A stretch of DNA of 64,000 nt from Shinella sp032095155 (GTDB lineage: Bacteria; Pseudomonadota; Alphaproteobacteria; Rhizobiales; Rhizobiaceae): positions 1 through 64,000 of the forward strand of contig NZ_JBLZPK010000023.1 in the NCBI RefSeq assembly GCF_049199905.1, read 5' to 3'. Below the pieces are notes generated by a model. The model was not told where the DNA came from, did not search any database, and saw only the letters and a list, made by a program, of their open reading frames with translations. Below are positions 11,741-23,418 of this stretch, one piece after another; position 1 is the first letter of the stretch, and each line of letters starts with the position of its first letter. The translations under genes were made by a program, and so were the position numbers.

Positions 11741-12684
11741 GTACCCGGCGCCGGGAAATAGAGCCCGTTCAACGAGGGCGGCCCCTCTGTCACCACCTCG
11801 CCGCGCCCCACGAGATCCTCCAGATGTGCCAGCACCGAGAGCGCCGCCGCGCCGTGCAGGCGCGGATCGGTCTCGCGATAGATGACCTTCACCATATCCG
11901 CGATCAGCCGGTCGCCCGCCCGGATGCGCTCGCGCACCGCCCGCTCGCGCATGCGCCGATGTGTGCGCAACCCGCGCAGGAACGAGGCCGGTTCGCGCAC
12001 CGGCCCGCCATGGCCGGGAAAATAGATGCGGTCGTCGCGTTCCAGCAGCCGTTCCAGCGAGGCCATGTAGTCCGCCATGGCGCCATCCGGCGGCGCGACG
12101 ATGGTTGTCGCCCAGGCCATGACATGGTCGGCGGAAAACACGATGCCATCGGGACCGTCGAGCGCGAAGGCCGCATGGTTGGCCGTGTGGCCGGGCGTGA
12201 GCAGCGCGGTCAGCGCCCAGCCGTCGCCTTGCACGCGCTCGCCATGGCCAAGCGCGATGTCAGGTACGAAGTCGACGTCCGAACTCTCGGCAAAGGGGTT
12301 GCTTTCGCCCTCATGCAGCGGCCGTGCCGCCCGGTGTGGCCCCTCGGCGACGATGATCGCCCCCGTCTCCGCCTTCAGCCGGCGGGCAAGCGGGGAATGG
12401 TCGCGGTGGGTGTGGCTGACGGCGATATGCGTCACCTCCCGGCCGGCAAGCGCGCGCATCAGCGCGGCGAAATGCGCCTCGTCCTCAGGACCGGGGTCGA
12501 TGACGGCCACGGATTTGCCGCCGACGATGTAGCTGTTCGTGCCGTGGAAGGTGAAGGGGCTCGGATTGTTGACGGTGAGGCGCTGCACGCCCGGCGCGAC
12601 GGGTACCGCCTCACCATAGGCCGGCTTGAAATCGAGGTCGAAGCGCGGCGCGTCGTCTTGCGTTGTACTGGCCACAACGGTCAC
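11737..12684 (-). CDS. Metallo-beta-lactamase-fold hydrolase
   Basis: 315 residues from GTG 12684, the start that overlaps the upstream cupin stop (GTGA). The MBL metal motif is present as SHTHRDHSPLA (HxHxDH), with further ligands in TPGHTANHAAF, FSADHVMA and FPGHGGPV. The C-terminal winged-helix region (ALSVLAHLEDLVGRGEV) is typical of LACTB2/glyoxalase-II-like members. The substrate is unknown; candidates are thioesters, lactones or RNA. Co-translation with a cupin suggests a shared pathway. Confidence 0.85.
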   Translation of the reverse strand: MTVVASTTQDDAPRFDLDFKPAYGEAVPVAPGVQRLTVNNPSPFTFHGTNSYIVGGKSVAVIDPGPEDEAHFAALMRALAGREVTHIAVSHTHRDHSPLARRLKAETGAIIVAEGPHRAARPLHEGESNPFAESSDVDFVPDIALGHGERVQGDGWALTALLTPGHTANHAAFALDGPDGIVFSADHVMAWATTIVAPPDGAMADYMASLERLLERDDRIYFPGHGGPVREPASFLRGLRTHRRMRERAVRERIRAGDRLIADMVKVIYRETDPRLHGAAALSVLAHLEDLVGRGEVVTEGPPSLNGLYFPAPGT

Positions 12685-12977
12685 TTGTACTCGATTTCGA
12701 TGAAGCTCATCGGCTTGTCGCCGCCATTGACGACATTGTGCGCCACGCCGGCCTCGCGCCGATAGACCGCGCCGGTCTTGCTGTGCACGCGCCGCTCGCC
12801 CGTCTCTTCCTCGATGAGAAAGTCGCAATCCGTCATCGGCACCACGACATAGCCGAGCCCGTGCACGTGATGGCCGGTATCGGCCCCCGGCTCGAAATCC
12901 CAGCGCGTGACGCGCACGACGGCATCGTCGAGAAGAATGGTGGGCACGGCCGGCGGACGGGCGCGAAACTGGGACAT
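12681..12977 (-). CDS. Small cupin-domain protein
   Basis: 98 residues. ATG 12977 has GAGGAG at proper spacing; the TTG one codon earlier is too close. A single cupin domain shows DTGHHVHGLGYVVVPMTDC (HxHxxxY-type metal site) and a second motif GVAHNVVNGGDKP. It is probably a metal-dependent dioxygenase- or binding-type cupin. It is translationally coupled to the MBL-fold hydrolase. Confidence 0.8.
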   Translation of the reverse strand: MSQFRARPPAVPTILLDDAVVRVTRWDFEPGADTGHHVHGLGYVVVPMTDCDFLIEEETGERRVHSKTGAVYRREAGVAHNVVNGGDKPMSFIEIEYK

Positions 12978-13191
12978 CAAGGCTCCTCGTGAGAATGGCG
13001 GCGCACAGGCCTGTTAGGCAGGCCCGAGCCGCCAAGACGGTCATCCCGCGACCCTATCCGCCACCGCCCCGCCTGCCAAGCACCAAGCGGCCCGGCATTC
13101 CAAATCGGGCACGGGCAAGAATTAATCGCGGAAGAGAGAACTTAACCATTGTCCACCCCCGCGCCCTTTGCTAATCAGGCACCCGCCGTGT

Positions 13192-13266
13192 TGGGGCGTC
13201 GCCAAGCGGTAAGGCACCGGTTTTTGGTACCGGCATTCCCAGGTTCGAATCCTGGCGCCCCAGCCA
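13192..13266 (+). tRNA. tRNA-Gln (anticodon TTG)
   Basis: Acceptor TGGGGCG pairs with CGCCCCA, followed by discriminator G and an encoded CCA. The anticodon stem CCGGT/ACCGG holds the loop TTTTGGT, giving anticodon TTG. The T arm has GGTTCGAATCC. All arms fold. Confidence 0.97.
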
Positions 13267-13470
13267 GCTCTCTTTTCAAGCAAACAGAATCCATTTCGAT
13301 CAGGCTTAATCGCACGAAGCCTGCCGCTTCCACGGGTTGCTGGATGGCAACCTCGTGGTTTGACGGGTATTACCACAAATGAACGTCCGCAAAAGTCGCC
13401 GGGGCACATTGATCTCAAGCGGATTCTCCTTCATTCCGGTTGACCATCGGCGGCCTCACGGAAGGCCGTG

Positions 13471-14202
13471 ATGACCCCGTCGCTTTTGACATGTCGGATG
13501 AAACGCATGACCTCATCGAACCGGCGCAAACAGGAGAGCAGGGACCCGTTCCTGGCGACGCCGGCGGGCGTGGCGCGCAGTGCAAGCCGCTCATGGGGCG
13601 GGCGGCCCAAGGCGTTGCAGCATATCATCGATACGATGGGCAATGTGATCGTATCGCCGGCCTCGCCGCTGATGGCGAATTTCACCGGCTGCAAGGTGAT
13701 CCACAAGCTGCAGAAGCCGGGCGCCCATGTGACGGCCGTGGGCGATCCCGCGATCAAGGGCGCACGCCCGGCGAGCTTCGATACGGCGCTACGCCTTCTC
13801 TCCAAGCAGGGTGCCCAGGGGCGAGGGCTTTCCGAGGCGCTCGGCGACCTGCGTGATTCCATGGTCTGGCATCAGGGGCCGGCCGGACCCTATGCCAGCG
13901 TGAATTTCGAGCGCGACCATGCGCATGCGGTGCTGATCGGCGAACATGGCCTGGAGCAGCGTAGCGATGTCCGCATCGGCCTGACCCTGCTTGCGCCCTA
14001 TACGCGCTTTCCCGATTTCCTCCAGCCTTACCCGTCCGTCGTGCTTCCGCTGACGGACGGCGAGTTCACGCTCGAAGGCGGCGACTGGAGCCGACGCCGC
14101 CTGGGCACGGCGCTGCACTATCCGGCGGGAAGCCATTTTGCCGTGCGCTCCACGGCCCGCCCCCTCATGATGCTGTGGGGGCATCTTTTGCAGAGCCGCT
14201 GA
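13471..14202 (+). CDS. Cupin-like protein with degraded metal site
   Basis: 243 residues from ATG 13471 (GGAAG upstream); the GTG one codon before is less likely. The N-terminal helical part is not recognised. Residues about 165–240 follow the strand pattern of the DMSP-lyase/ChrR-like cupins: IGLTLLAPYTRFPDFLQPYP, then FTLEGGDWSRRRLGTALHYP, then HFAVRSTARPLMMLWGHL. The usual HxHxxxE cluster is replaced by FPDFLQPYPSVV, so metal binding is doubtful. It may be a sensor or a non-enzymatic relative. Convergent with the methyltransferase gene. Confidence 0.55.
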   Translation: MTPSLLTCRMKRMTSSNRRKQESRDPFLATPAGVARSASRSWGGRPKALQHIIDTMGNVIVSPASPLMANFTGCKVIHKLQKPGAHVTAVGDPAIKGARPASFDTALRLLSKQGAQGRGLSEALGDLRDSMVWHQGPAGPYASVNFERDHAHAVLIGEHGLEQRSDVRIGLTLLAPYTRFPDFLQPYPSVVLPLTDGEFTLEGGDWSRRRLGTALHYPAGSHFAVRSTARPLMMLWGHLLQSR

Positions 14203-14223
14203 CGAAGTGGCGCGTGCCTGTTT

Positions 14224-14964
14224 CTAAGCCAGGCCGCCGAGCGGGATCAGTTCCTTCGCGCCCGCGCGCCATTCGTTTCCTTCCCAGTCGCCAAGCCAGC
14301 GATCCACCCGCAGGCCGGCCTCGGCGATCAAACCTTCCAGCTCGGCCTTTTCCGGAAACGCGATGTGCGAGGCAGCCGAAAGGCGTTTGCCCGTCGCCTG
14401 GATTTCATAATGGGTGCCATAGGTGACGATGCCGGTCGCGGGGTCCTCGCTGACATCGTTCCAGGCGGAGACGGGGCCGAAGCGGGGATGCTCGACGGTG
14501 CGCAGCGATTCCTCCGGCCCCCATTCCTCCCATTCGCGGCAGGCAGGGTTGCGGCTGTCGAAGATGAAGCGGCCGCCGGGGGTGAGATGGGCGGCGATGG
14601 TCGAAAGCGCCGCGCGGCGATCCTCTGGCGTCAGGAAGACCTGGAAGGCGTGGCCGGTCAGCAGCACCAGCTCGAAGCGGCGGCCAAGCCGCAGTGTGCG
14701 CGCATCGCCCTCGATGAATTCCGCCGTGCCCGGTTTGGCCCGTGCGATCTCCAGCATGGCGGGAGCCGGATCGACGCCGACGACCGTGCGGCCTTTCGCC
14801 AGCGCCACGGCAAGCTCGCCTGTGCCGCAGCCGAGGTCGAGCACGCTTGCGGCATCCCTGGCCAGCGACAGGCAATAGTCGAAATCGGGCGAGCGCGACC
14901 AGCCGTTTTCGAGATCGTAGAAATCGGCGAGTTCGGGGTCGTGATAGAGACGGTCTTCCTGCAT
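14224..14964 (-). CDS. SAM-dependent methyltransferase (class I)
   Basis: 246 residues from ATG 14964, with GGAGG five bases upstream. Motif I is VLDLGCGTGELAVALA, then VVGVDPAPAML and IEGDARTLRL. Post-motif GGRFIFDSRNP completes the Rossmann core. Substrate unknown. It lies downstream of a small lipoprotein gene but is separated from it by a terminator. Confidence 0.85.
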   Translation of the reverse strand: MQEDRLYHDPELADFYDLENGWSRSPDFDYCLSLARDAASVLDLGCGTGELAVALAKGRTVVGVDPAPAMLEIARAKPGTAEFIEGDARTLRLGRRFELVLLTGHAFQVFLTPEDRRAALSTIAAHLTPGGRFIFDSRNPACREWEEWGPEESLRTVEHPRFGPVSAWNDVSEDPATGIVTYGTHYEIQATGKRLSAASHIAFPEKAELEGLIAEAGLRVDRWLGDWEGNEWRAGAKELIPLGGLA

Positions 14965-14976
14965 TCTGTCCTCCAA

Positions 14977-15010
14977 ATGAAAAGGCCGCGCGTTTCCGCA
15001 CGGCCTTGAA
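14977..15010 (-). terminator. Rho-independent terminator of the lipoprotein gene
   Basis: Read on the minus strand: AAGGCCGTGCG, loop GAAA, CGCGCGGCCTT and TTCATTT. It follows the stop codon at 15032 and precedes the methyltransferase ribosome binding site. Confidence 0.75.
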
Positions 15011-15031
15011 AGGGATCGATCGATGCGTCCG

Positions 15032-15367
15032 TTACTTGGCCGCGTCGAGAACCTTTTCGCAGTGCGACGGGCCGCCCTTCGGATCGGGACGATCGGCGAC
15101 GGCGCGGATATTGTTGATCCTGTAGCTCTCGCTGACGGTCAGCTCGACCGTGCAGGACTTGCCCTTGGCAAAGCCGCCACGCCACTTGTAGATCGTCGCG
15201 CCGCCCGAACCCGCGGCGTCGGACTGCGGCGGGCCATAGGCCGCGAAGAAGGTGCCGGCTGTCTTGCCGTTCCAGCGGGCCTGCAGCGGATTGGACGCGA
15301 CGGTGGCGGTGGTGCATCCGGCGAGGGCAAGCGCGACGCCTGCCAGAATTGCAATGCGGGAGTTCAT
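15032..15367 (-). CDS. Small lipoprotein
   Basis: 111 residues from ATG 15367. The signal MNSRIAILAGVALALAG ends in the lipobox Cys (LAGC). The mature part contains a Cys pair, in KSCTVELTVS and SHCEKVLDAAK, probably a disulfide. The pattern GTFFAAYGPP...YKW resembles small periplasmic outer-membrane-assembly-type lipoproteins, but no family is certain. Monocistronic: its own terminator lies downstream. Confidence 0.75.
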   Translation of the reverse strand: MNSRIAILAGVALALAGCTTATVASNPLQARWNGKTAGTFFAAYGPPQSDAAGSGGATIYKWRGGFAKGKSCTVELTVSESYRINNIRAVADRPDPKGGPSHCEKVLDAAK

Positions 15368-15543
15368 AGTGCCAGTTCCTTGGACTTCGGTGCGGCCGTG
15401 TTGGGGCGACTCGAAAACGAGCCTCGATTCGCCATAGCGCAGCCCGTGCAAAAGGGGAATCGCTTGCCGTAAACTTTGTGATTGTCCCCGTCGAACGACT
15501 GGAAACCTTGCGGATTTGCAACAGTATGGCGGGAAGACCGCCG

Positions 15544-15945
15544 CTACGCCTGCTCGAACTCCACCAGCGCGCCGTGGAAATCCTTGGGATGAGCAAAAAG
15601 CACCGGCTTGCCATGCGCGCCGATCTTCGGCGTGCCGTCGCCGAGAATGCGGGCGCCCGTCGCCCGCACCGTATCGGCGGCAGCGGCGATGTCGGCCACC
15701 TCGAAACAGAGATGGTGGATGCCGCCGGCCGGGTTCTTCTCGAGGAAGGCGGCAATTGGCGAGGCCTCGCCGAGCGGATGGAGCAGCTCGATCTTCGTGT
15801 TGGGCAGCTCGACGAAGACGACGGTGACGCCGTGCTCCGGCAGGTCCTGCGGGGCGGAGACTTTTGCGCCGAGCGCGGCGTAGCGGTCCGCGGCGGCGGC
15901 GAGGTCGGGCACGGCGATGGCGACGTGATTGAGCGCTCCGAGCAT
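15544..15945 (-). CDS. mce: Methylmalonyl-CoA epimerase
   Basis: 133 residues from ATG 15945 (GGAG upstream). This VOC-fold protein interconverts (S)- and (R)-methylmalonyl-CoA. Metal ligands appear in LNHVAIAVPDL (His), IELLHPLG, GGIHHLCFEV (His) and ALVEFEQ (Glu). It is the last gene of the pccB–pccA–mutase–epimerase run, 10 nt after the mutase stop. Confidence 0.93.
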   Translation of the reverse strand: MLGALNHVAIAVPDLAAAADRYAALGAKVSAPQDLPEHGVTVVFVELPNTKIELLHPLGEASPIAAFLEKNPAGGIHHLCFEVADIAAAADTVRATGARILGDGTPKIGAHGKPVLFAHPKDFHGALVEFEQA

Positions 15946-15955
15946 GGGCTTCTCC

Positions 15956-18081
15956 TTACTGGTTGCGGATCCGGCCTTCGACGAGATCGAGCACGGCATT
16001 GGCCGCATCGAGCACGTTTGTGCCGGGGCCGAAGACCGCGGCGACGCCGTTTTCGATGAGGAAATCGTAATCCTGCCGCGGAATGACGCCGCCGACGACC
16101 ACGACGACGTTCTCCGCCCCGCGTTCGCGCAGTGATGCGACCAGCGCCGGCGCCAGCGTCTTGTGGCCGGCAGCGAGCGAGGACATGCCGACGACCTGCA
16201 CCTTCTGCGCGACGGCGAGGTCTGCCGCCTCTTCGGGCGTCTGGAAGAGCGGGCCCATCAGCACCTCGAAGCCGAGGTCGCCGAAGGCCGAGGCGATCAC
16301 CTTCGCGCCGCGGTCATGGCCGTCCTGGCCGAGTTTCGCCACCATGATCTTCGGCCGCGCCTTGTGCGCGGCGATCCTGCCGGTGAGCGTCCTGAATTCC
16401 GGATCGTCGCCATAGGCGGGGCCGTAGATATCGCCGACCACCTCCGGCAGGGCGGCATGGTCGCCGAAGGCGCGGCGCATGGCATCGGAAATCTCGCCCA
16501 CGGTGGCGCGCGCCCGTGCGGCCGCGACGGCCGCTTCGAGAAGGTTGCCTTCGCCGGTCTTGGCGACGGTTTCCAGTGCGCCGAGCGCCGCATCGACGGC
16601 CTTGCCGTCGCGGCGGCGGCGGATGTCCTCCAGCCGCTTGATCTGCGATGCACGCACGGCGCTGTTGTCGATCTCCAGAATGTCGATCGGCTGCTCGTCC
16701 TCCAGCCGGTATTTGTTGACGCCGACGATCACCTCGTCGCCGCGGTCGACGGCGGCCTGCCGACGCGTCGCGGCCTCCTCGATCAGGCGCTTCGGCAGGC
16801 CCTCGATCACGGCCTTCGTCATGCCGCCCATCGCCTCGACCTCCGTAATCAGCGCCCAGGCCTTTTCGGCCAGTTCGCTGGTGAGGCTCTCGACGTAATA
16901 GGAGCCGGCGAGGGGATCGACGACCTTGGTGACACCCGTCTCGTGCTGGAGGATCAATTGCGTGTTGCGCGCGATGCGGGCGGAAAATTCCGTCGGCAGC
17001 GCGATCGCCTCGTCGAAGGAATTGGTGTGCAGCGACTGCGTGCCGCCGAGTGCGGCCGACATCGCCTCGAAGGCGGTGCGCACGATGTTGTTGTAGGGAT
17101 CCTGCTCCTGCAGCGAGACGCCGGAGGTCTGGCAATGGGTGCGCAGCATGCGCGAGGAGGCCTTCTTCGGCTGGAACTCGTCCATCACGCGGTCCCAGAG
17201 CAGGCGGGCGGCGCGCAGCTTGGCCGCCTCCATGAAGAAGTTCATGCCGATGGCGAAGAAGAAGGAGAGGCGGCCGGCGAAATCATCGACGGAGAGCCCC
17301 TTGGCGATGGCGGCGCGGACATATTCACGCCCGTCGGCGATGGTGAAGGCCAGCTCCTGCACCAGCGTCGCGCCGGCCTCCTGCATGTGATAGCCGGAGA
17401 TCGAGATGGAGTTGAACTTCGGCATCTCGCGCGCCGTGTAGTCGATGATGTCGGCGATGATCCGCATCGAGGGCTGCGGTGGGTAGATATAGGTGTTGCG
17501 GACCATGAACTCCTTGAGGATGTCGTTCTGGATGGTTCCGGACAGCGCCTCGCGCGGCACGCCTTGTTCTTCGCCGGCGACGATGAAGCTGGCAAGGATC
17601 GGGATGACCGCGCCGTTCATCGTCATGGAGACGGAGATCTTCTCCAGCGGAATGTTGGAGAACAGGATCTTCATGTCCTCGACGCTGTCGATGGCCACCC
17701 CCGCCTTGCCGACATCGCCGACGACGCGCGGATGGTCGCTGTCATAGCCGCGATGGGTGGCGAGGTCGAAGGCGACGGAGACACCCTGCTGGCCGGCGGC
17801 GAGCGCCTTGCGGTAGAAGGCGTTGGAGGCCTCGGCGGTGGAGAAACCGGCATATTGCCGGATCGTCCAGGGACGGCCGGCATACATGGTGGCGCGCGGC
17901 CCGCGCACGAAGGGCGCAAAGCCCGGCAGCGAGCCGAGATGATCGATGCCGGTGAGATCGTCGGCGGTATAGACCGGCTTGACGGCGATGCCCTCAGGTG
18001 TGCGCCAGGTCAGCGTTTCCGGGGCGGCGCGCAGTTCCTTTTCGGCGAGCGCCTCCCAGTCTTTCAGCGTCTTGTCGGCCA

Positions 18082-18085
<4 letters not shown>
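15956..18085 (-). CDS. bhbA: Methylmalonyl-CoA mutase (single-chain, B12-dependent)
   Basis: Converts (R)-methylmalonyl-CoA to succinyl-CoA. The 709 residues comprise the substrate-binding TIM barrel (RPWTIRQYAGFSTAEASNAF near residue 70) and a C-terminal cobalamin domain with the DxHxxG motif as DGHDRG at residues 588–593 (His590 lower ligand) and VVVVVGGVIPRQDY. The start is ATG-ATG at 18085/18082 and overlaps the pccA stop. The gene name follows Sinorhizobium usage. No cobalamin riboswitch is visible upstream; expression is expected to follow the pcc promoter. Confidence 0.96.
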
Positions 18086-20085
<2,000 letters not shown>

Positions 20086-20109
20086 TCTTTAAGGCCTTTA
20101 TCGCGTCGC

Positions 20110-21642
20110 TCAGAGCGGGATCGTGTCGTGCTTCTTCCAGCGCGTTTCCACCTGCTTGCCACGCAGCGAGGCGAAGGCGCGGGCGATGCGGCGGCGCGAG
20201 GAATGCGGCATGATCACCTCGTCGATGAAGCCGCGCTCGGCGGCGACGAACGGGTTGGCGAAGCGCTCTTCATATTCCCTGGTGCGCGCGGCGATCTTTT
20301 CCGGGTCGCCGAGTTCCGAGCGGTAGAGGATTTCCGTCGCGCCCTTGGCGCCCATCACCGCGATCTCGGCGGTCGGCCAGGCGTAGTTGATATCGGCGCC
20401 GATATGCTTGGAAGCCATGACGTCATAGGCGCCGCCATAGGCCTTGCGGGTGATCAGCGTCACCATCGGCACGGTGGCCTGGCTATAGGCGAAGAGCAGT
20501 TTTGCGCCGTGCTTGATGACGCCGCCATATTCCTGTGCCGTGCCCGGCAGGAAGCCCGGCACGTCGACCAGCGTCAGGATCGGAATGGAGAAGGCATCGC
20601 AGAACCGCACGAAGCGGGCGGCTTTGCGCGAGCTGTCGATGTCGAGGCAGCCGGCCAGCACCATCGGCTGATTGGCGACGACGCCCACCGTCTCGCCCTC
20701 GATACGCACGAAACCGATGACGATGTTCTTCGCGAAGGCCTCCTGGATCTCGAAGAAATCGCCCTCGTCGGCGATCGCCGTGATCAGTTCCTTCATGTCG
20801 TAGGGCTTGTTGGAACTGTCCGGGATCAGCGTGTCGAGCCGTTCCTCCAGTCGTGCCGGATCGTCGTGGAAGGGCCGGAGCGGCGGCTTCTGGCGATTGT
20901 TGAGCGGCAGGAAATCGAACAGCGCGCGAACCTGCTCCAGCGTCTCGATGTCGTTTTCATAGGCGCCGTCGGCGACGGAGGATTTTTGCGTGTGGGTGCG
21001 CGCACCGCCCAGTTCTTCCGCCGTGACGATCTCGTTGGTCACGGTCTTCACCACATCCGGCCCGGTGACGAACATGTAGGAACTGTCACGCACCATGAAG
21101 ATGAAATCGGTCATGGCGGGCGAATAGACCGCGCCGCCTGCGCACGGCCCCATGATCACGGAGATCTGCGGCACGACGCCGGAGGCCTCGGCATTGCGCT
21201 TGAAGACCTCCGCATAGCCGGCGAGCGAATCCACGCCCTCCTGGATGCGCGCGCCGCCCGAGTCGTTGAGGCCGATGACTGGCGCACCATTCCTCACCGC
21301 CATGTCCATGATCTTGCAGATCTTCCTGGCATGGGTCTCTGAGAGCGAGCCGCCGAGCACGGTAAAGTCCTGGCTGAATACATAGACCTGCCGGCCGTTG
21401 ATCGTGCCCCAGCCCGTCACGACGCCGTCGCCGGCCACCTTCTGCTCGGCCATGCCGAACTCGGTCGCCCGGTGGGTGACGTACATGTCGTATTCCTCGA
21501 AGGAGCCCTCGTCGAGCAGCACGTCGAGGCGTTCGCGCGCCGTCAGCTTGCCCTTGGCATGCTGGGCATCGATGCGGCGCTGGCCGCCGCCGATCCGCGC
21601 CGCCTCCCGGCGGGCTTCGAGTTGGTCGAGAATTGCGTGCAT
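20110..21642 (-). CDS. pccB: Propionyl-CoA carboxylase beta (carboxyltransferase) subunit
   Basis: 510 residues of the biotin-dependent carboxyltransferase fold: GVVTGWGTINGRQVYVFSQD, LNDSGGARIQEGVDSLAGY and MGPCAGGAVYSPAMTDFIFM (oxyanion loops), and VDVPGFLPGTAQEYGG in the C-terminal half. It transfers CO2 from carboxybiotin to propionyl-CoA. It is first in the operon pccB–pccA–bhbA–mce. Its start lies 147 nt from the divergent PccR-type regulator, with TTTGCAAA repeats between them. Confidence 0.96.
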   Translation of the reverse strand: MHAILDQLEARREAARIGGGQRRIDAQHAKGKLTARERLDVLLDEGSFEEYDMYVTHRATEFGMAEQKVAGDGVVTGWGTINGRQVYVFSQDFTVLGGSLSETHARKICKIMDMAVRNGAPVIGLNDSGGARIQEGVDSLAGYAEVFKRNAEASGVVPQISVIMGPCAGGAVYSPAMTDFIFMVRDSSYMFVTGPDVVKTVTNEIVTAEELGGARTHTQKSSVADGAYENDIETLEQVRALFDFLPLNNRQKPPLRPFHDDPARLEERLDTLIPDSSNKPYDMKELITAIADEGDFFEIQEAFAKNIVIGFVRIEGETVGVVANQPMVLAGCLDIDSSRKAARFVRFCDAFSIPILTLVDVPGFLPGTAQEYGGVIKHGAKLLFAYSQATVPMVTLITRKAYGGAYDVMASKHIGADINYAWPTAEIAVMGAKGATEILYRSELGDPEKIAARTREYEERFANPFVAAERGFIDEVIMPHSSRRRIARAFASLRGKQVETRWKKHDTIPL

Positions 21643-21759
21643 CGCTCTGTCCGTGTCTGGTTCAACAGGGGGCGTGAAAAATGCCCCGGTCGATCATGCT
21701 TAGGCCCAATAGCGGCAGAAATGAACACTTGATCGGGTGCACATGCAAGCGTTACACAT

Positions 21760-21788
21760 TTTGCAAATTAATTTTGCAAAGTTGCAAA
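21760..21788. promoter_or_regulatory. PccR/ScfR operator array
   Basis: Two copies of the palindrome TTTGCAAA (21760–21767 and 21773–21780) are separated by TTAAT. A third, shortened copy TTGCAAA (21782–21788) ends one base before the regulator's ATG at 21790. Paired TTTGCAAA blocks are the reported binding sites of PccR in Rhodobacter sphaeroides (recalled; the spacer there may differ). The site controls both divergent genes and overlaps where the regulator's ribosome binding site would be. Confidence 0.75.
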
Positions 21789-21789
21789 C

Positions 21790-23217
21790 ATGGCGGCGAA
21801 CAAGCTCTATATCGGCAGACGGGTGCGCGACCTGCGCCAGGCGAACCGCGCCACACAGGCGCAGTTCGCCGAACGCCTCGGCATTTCCGTCTCCTATCTC
21901 AACCAGATCGAAAACAACCAGCGCCCGGTTTCGGCCGGCGTGCTCGTGGCGCTCGCCGAGAAATTCCGCATAGATCTCGCCGAACTCTCGGGCGGCGAAG
22001 GCGATCGGCTGGTTTCGGCGCTCTCGGAAACGCTGACGGACACGCTTTTCGACGGCTATTCGCCAAGCTTGCAGGAGCTGAAGCTCGTCACCCAGAACGC
22101 ACCGGGCTTTGCGCACGCGCTGATCGCCGCGCACCGCGCCTATCGCCACACGTCGGAGCAGCTTGCCAGCATCAACGACACGCTGGGCCGCAGCCCCGCC
22201 GCCGTCGAGGCGACCCCCTATGAGGAGGTGCGCGATTTCTTCCATTTCGTCGACAACTATATCGGCGACCTCGATCTGCTGGCCGAACGGCTGGCGGCGG
22301 AGATCGGTATCGGCGACGCCGATCCGGGGCCTCTCTTGTCCAGCTATCTCGAACGACAATATGGCGTGCGGATCACGCGTGCCGCGCAAAACGACGATCT
22401 CGTGCGCGCCTATGATCCCAAGGCGCGGCTGCTCACGCTGAACTCCTATCTGCCCGCGCCGACCCGCCATTTCCAGATCGCGCTGCAGATCGCCCAGCTC
22501 CATGCCGAAACCATCGTCGACAGGGTTGCCGGCGGCGCCGGTTTCCGCACGGCCGAAGCCTATGAGATCTGTCGCATCGGCCTGCACAACTATTTCGCCG
22601 GAGCGCTGCTCCTGCCGTATCACAAGTTCATGGAGGCGGCGCGCGAGGTGCGGCACGATCTCGACCTGCTCTCCGCCCGTTTCGGCGCGAGCCTCGAGCA
22701 GGTCTGTCACCGGCTGTCGACGCTTCAGCGGCCCGGCCAGAAGGGCGTGCCGATCTTCTTCGCCCGCATCGACCGGGCGGGCAACATCACCAAGCGCCAC
22801 AGCGCCACACGCCTGCAATTCGCCCGCTTCGGCGCCGCCTGTCCGCTGTGGAATGCCCATCAGGCCTTCGAGAGCCCCGGCCGGATTTCCCGGCAGCTCG
22901 CCGAGACGCCGGATGGCGCGCGCTATCTGTGCCTTTCCATGCAGGTCTCGCGCGGTGGCCGGGGCTTCCGCCAGCCGCAGCAGCACTATGCGCTGGCGCT
23001 CGGCTGCGAGATCTCCTACGCCGAAAACTTCGTCTATGCCGACGACATGGATCTCAGCAATGCCGGCGCCTACGACCCGATCGGCATTTCCTGCCGCATC
23101 TGCGAACGCACCCAATGCGCCAGCCGCGCCGTGCCGCCGCTCAAGGGGCATCTGGTGATCGAACACAACATGCGCCGCACGATCCCCTATTCGATCCGGC
23201 CGATGGGAGACGAGTGA
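21790..23217 (+). CDS. pccR: ScfR-family regulator of propionyl-CoA metabolism (PccR-like)
   Basis: 475 residues. The Cro/XRE helix-turn-helix at residues about 10–60 includes TQAQFAERLGISVSYLNQIE. Next comes the IrrE/DUF955-type region, without a clear HExxH. The C-terminal ScfR domain has GISCRICERTQCASRAVPPL with three Cys. This is the architecture of PccR, RamB and MccR, which sense short-chain acyl-CoA. Its position opposite pccB supports that role. No Shine–Dalgarno is visible before the ATG. Confidence 0.9.
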   Translation: MAANKLYIGRRVRDLRQANRATQAQFAERLGISVSYLNQIENNQRPVSAGVLVALAEKFRIDLAELSGGEGDRLVSALSETLTDTLFDGYSPSLQELKLVTQNAPGFAHALIAAHRAYRHTSEQLASINDTLGRSPAAVEATPYEEVRDFFHFVDNYIGDLDLLAERLAAEIGIGDADPGPLLSSYLERQYGVRITRAAQNDDLVRAYDPKARLLTLNSYLPAPTRHFQIALQIAQLHAETIVDRVAGGAGFRTAEAYEICRIGLHNYFAGALLLPYHKFMEAAREVRHDLDLLSARFGASLEQVCHRLSTLQRPGQKGVPIFFARIDRAGNITKRHSATRLQFARFGAACPLWNAHQAFESPGRISRQLAETPDGARYLCLSMQVSRGGRGFRQPQQHYALALGCEISYAENFVYADDMDLSNAGAYDPIGISCRICERTQCASRAVPPLKGHLVIEHNMRRTIPYSIRPMGDE

Positions 23218-23341
23218 GCACGTGCAACGGTCGCAAGCGCGTGCGACATAGTCCCGATGGTCATCGGGCCGTTCAAGCGAGGCGTCGTTTAGGGAGGGTT
23301 TCGGGAAAGTGTCAAAGCCCTGAAGATCGAGGCTTTTAAGC

Positions 23342-23418
23342 TGGTCGGAGTGGAGTGATTCGAACACTCGACCCCCACGTCCCGAACGTGGTGCGCTACC
23401 AGACTGCGCTACACTCCG
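23342..23418 (-). tRNA. tRNA-Pro (anticodon CGG)
   Basis: Read on the minus strand, acceptor CGGAGTG pairs with CACTCCG, then A and encoded CCA. The anticodon stem CCACG/CGTGG holds loop TTCGGGA, giving anticodon CGG. The T arm is GAGTG-TTCGAAT-CACTC. Confidence 0.97.

Noticed and set aside
13122..13418. 98-residue frame on the minus strand across tRNA-Gln
   Set aside because: It runs through a complete tRNA gene and has no recognisable features.
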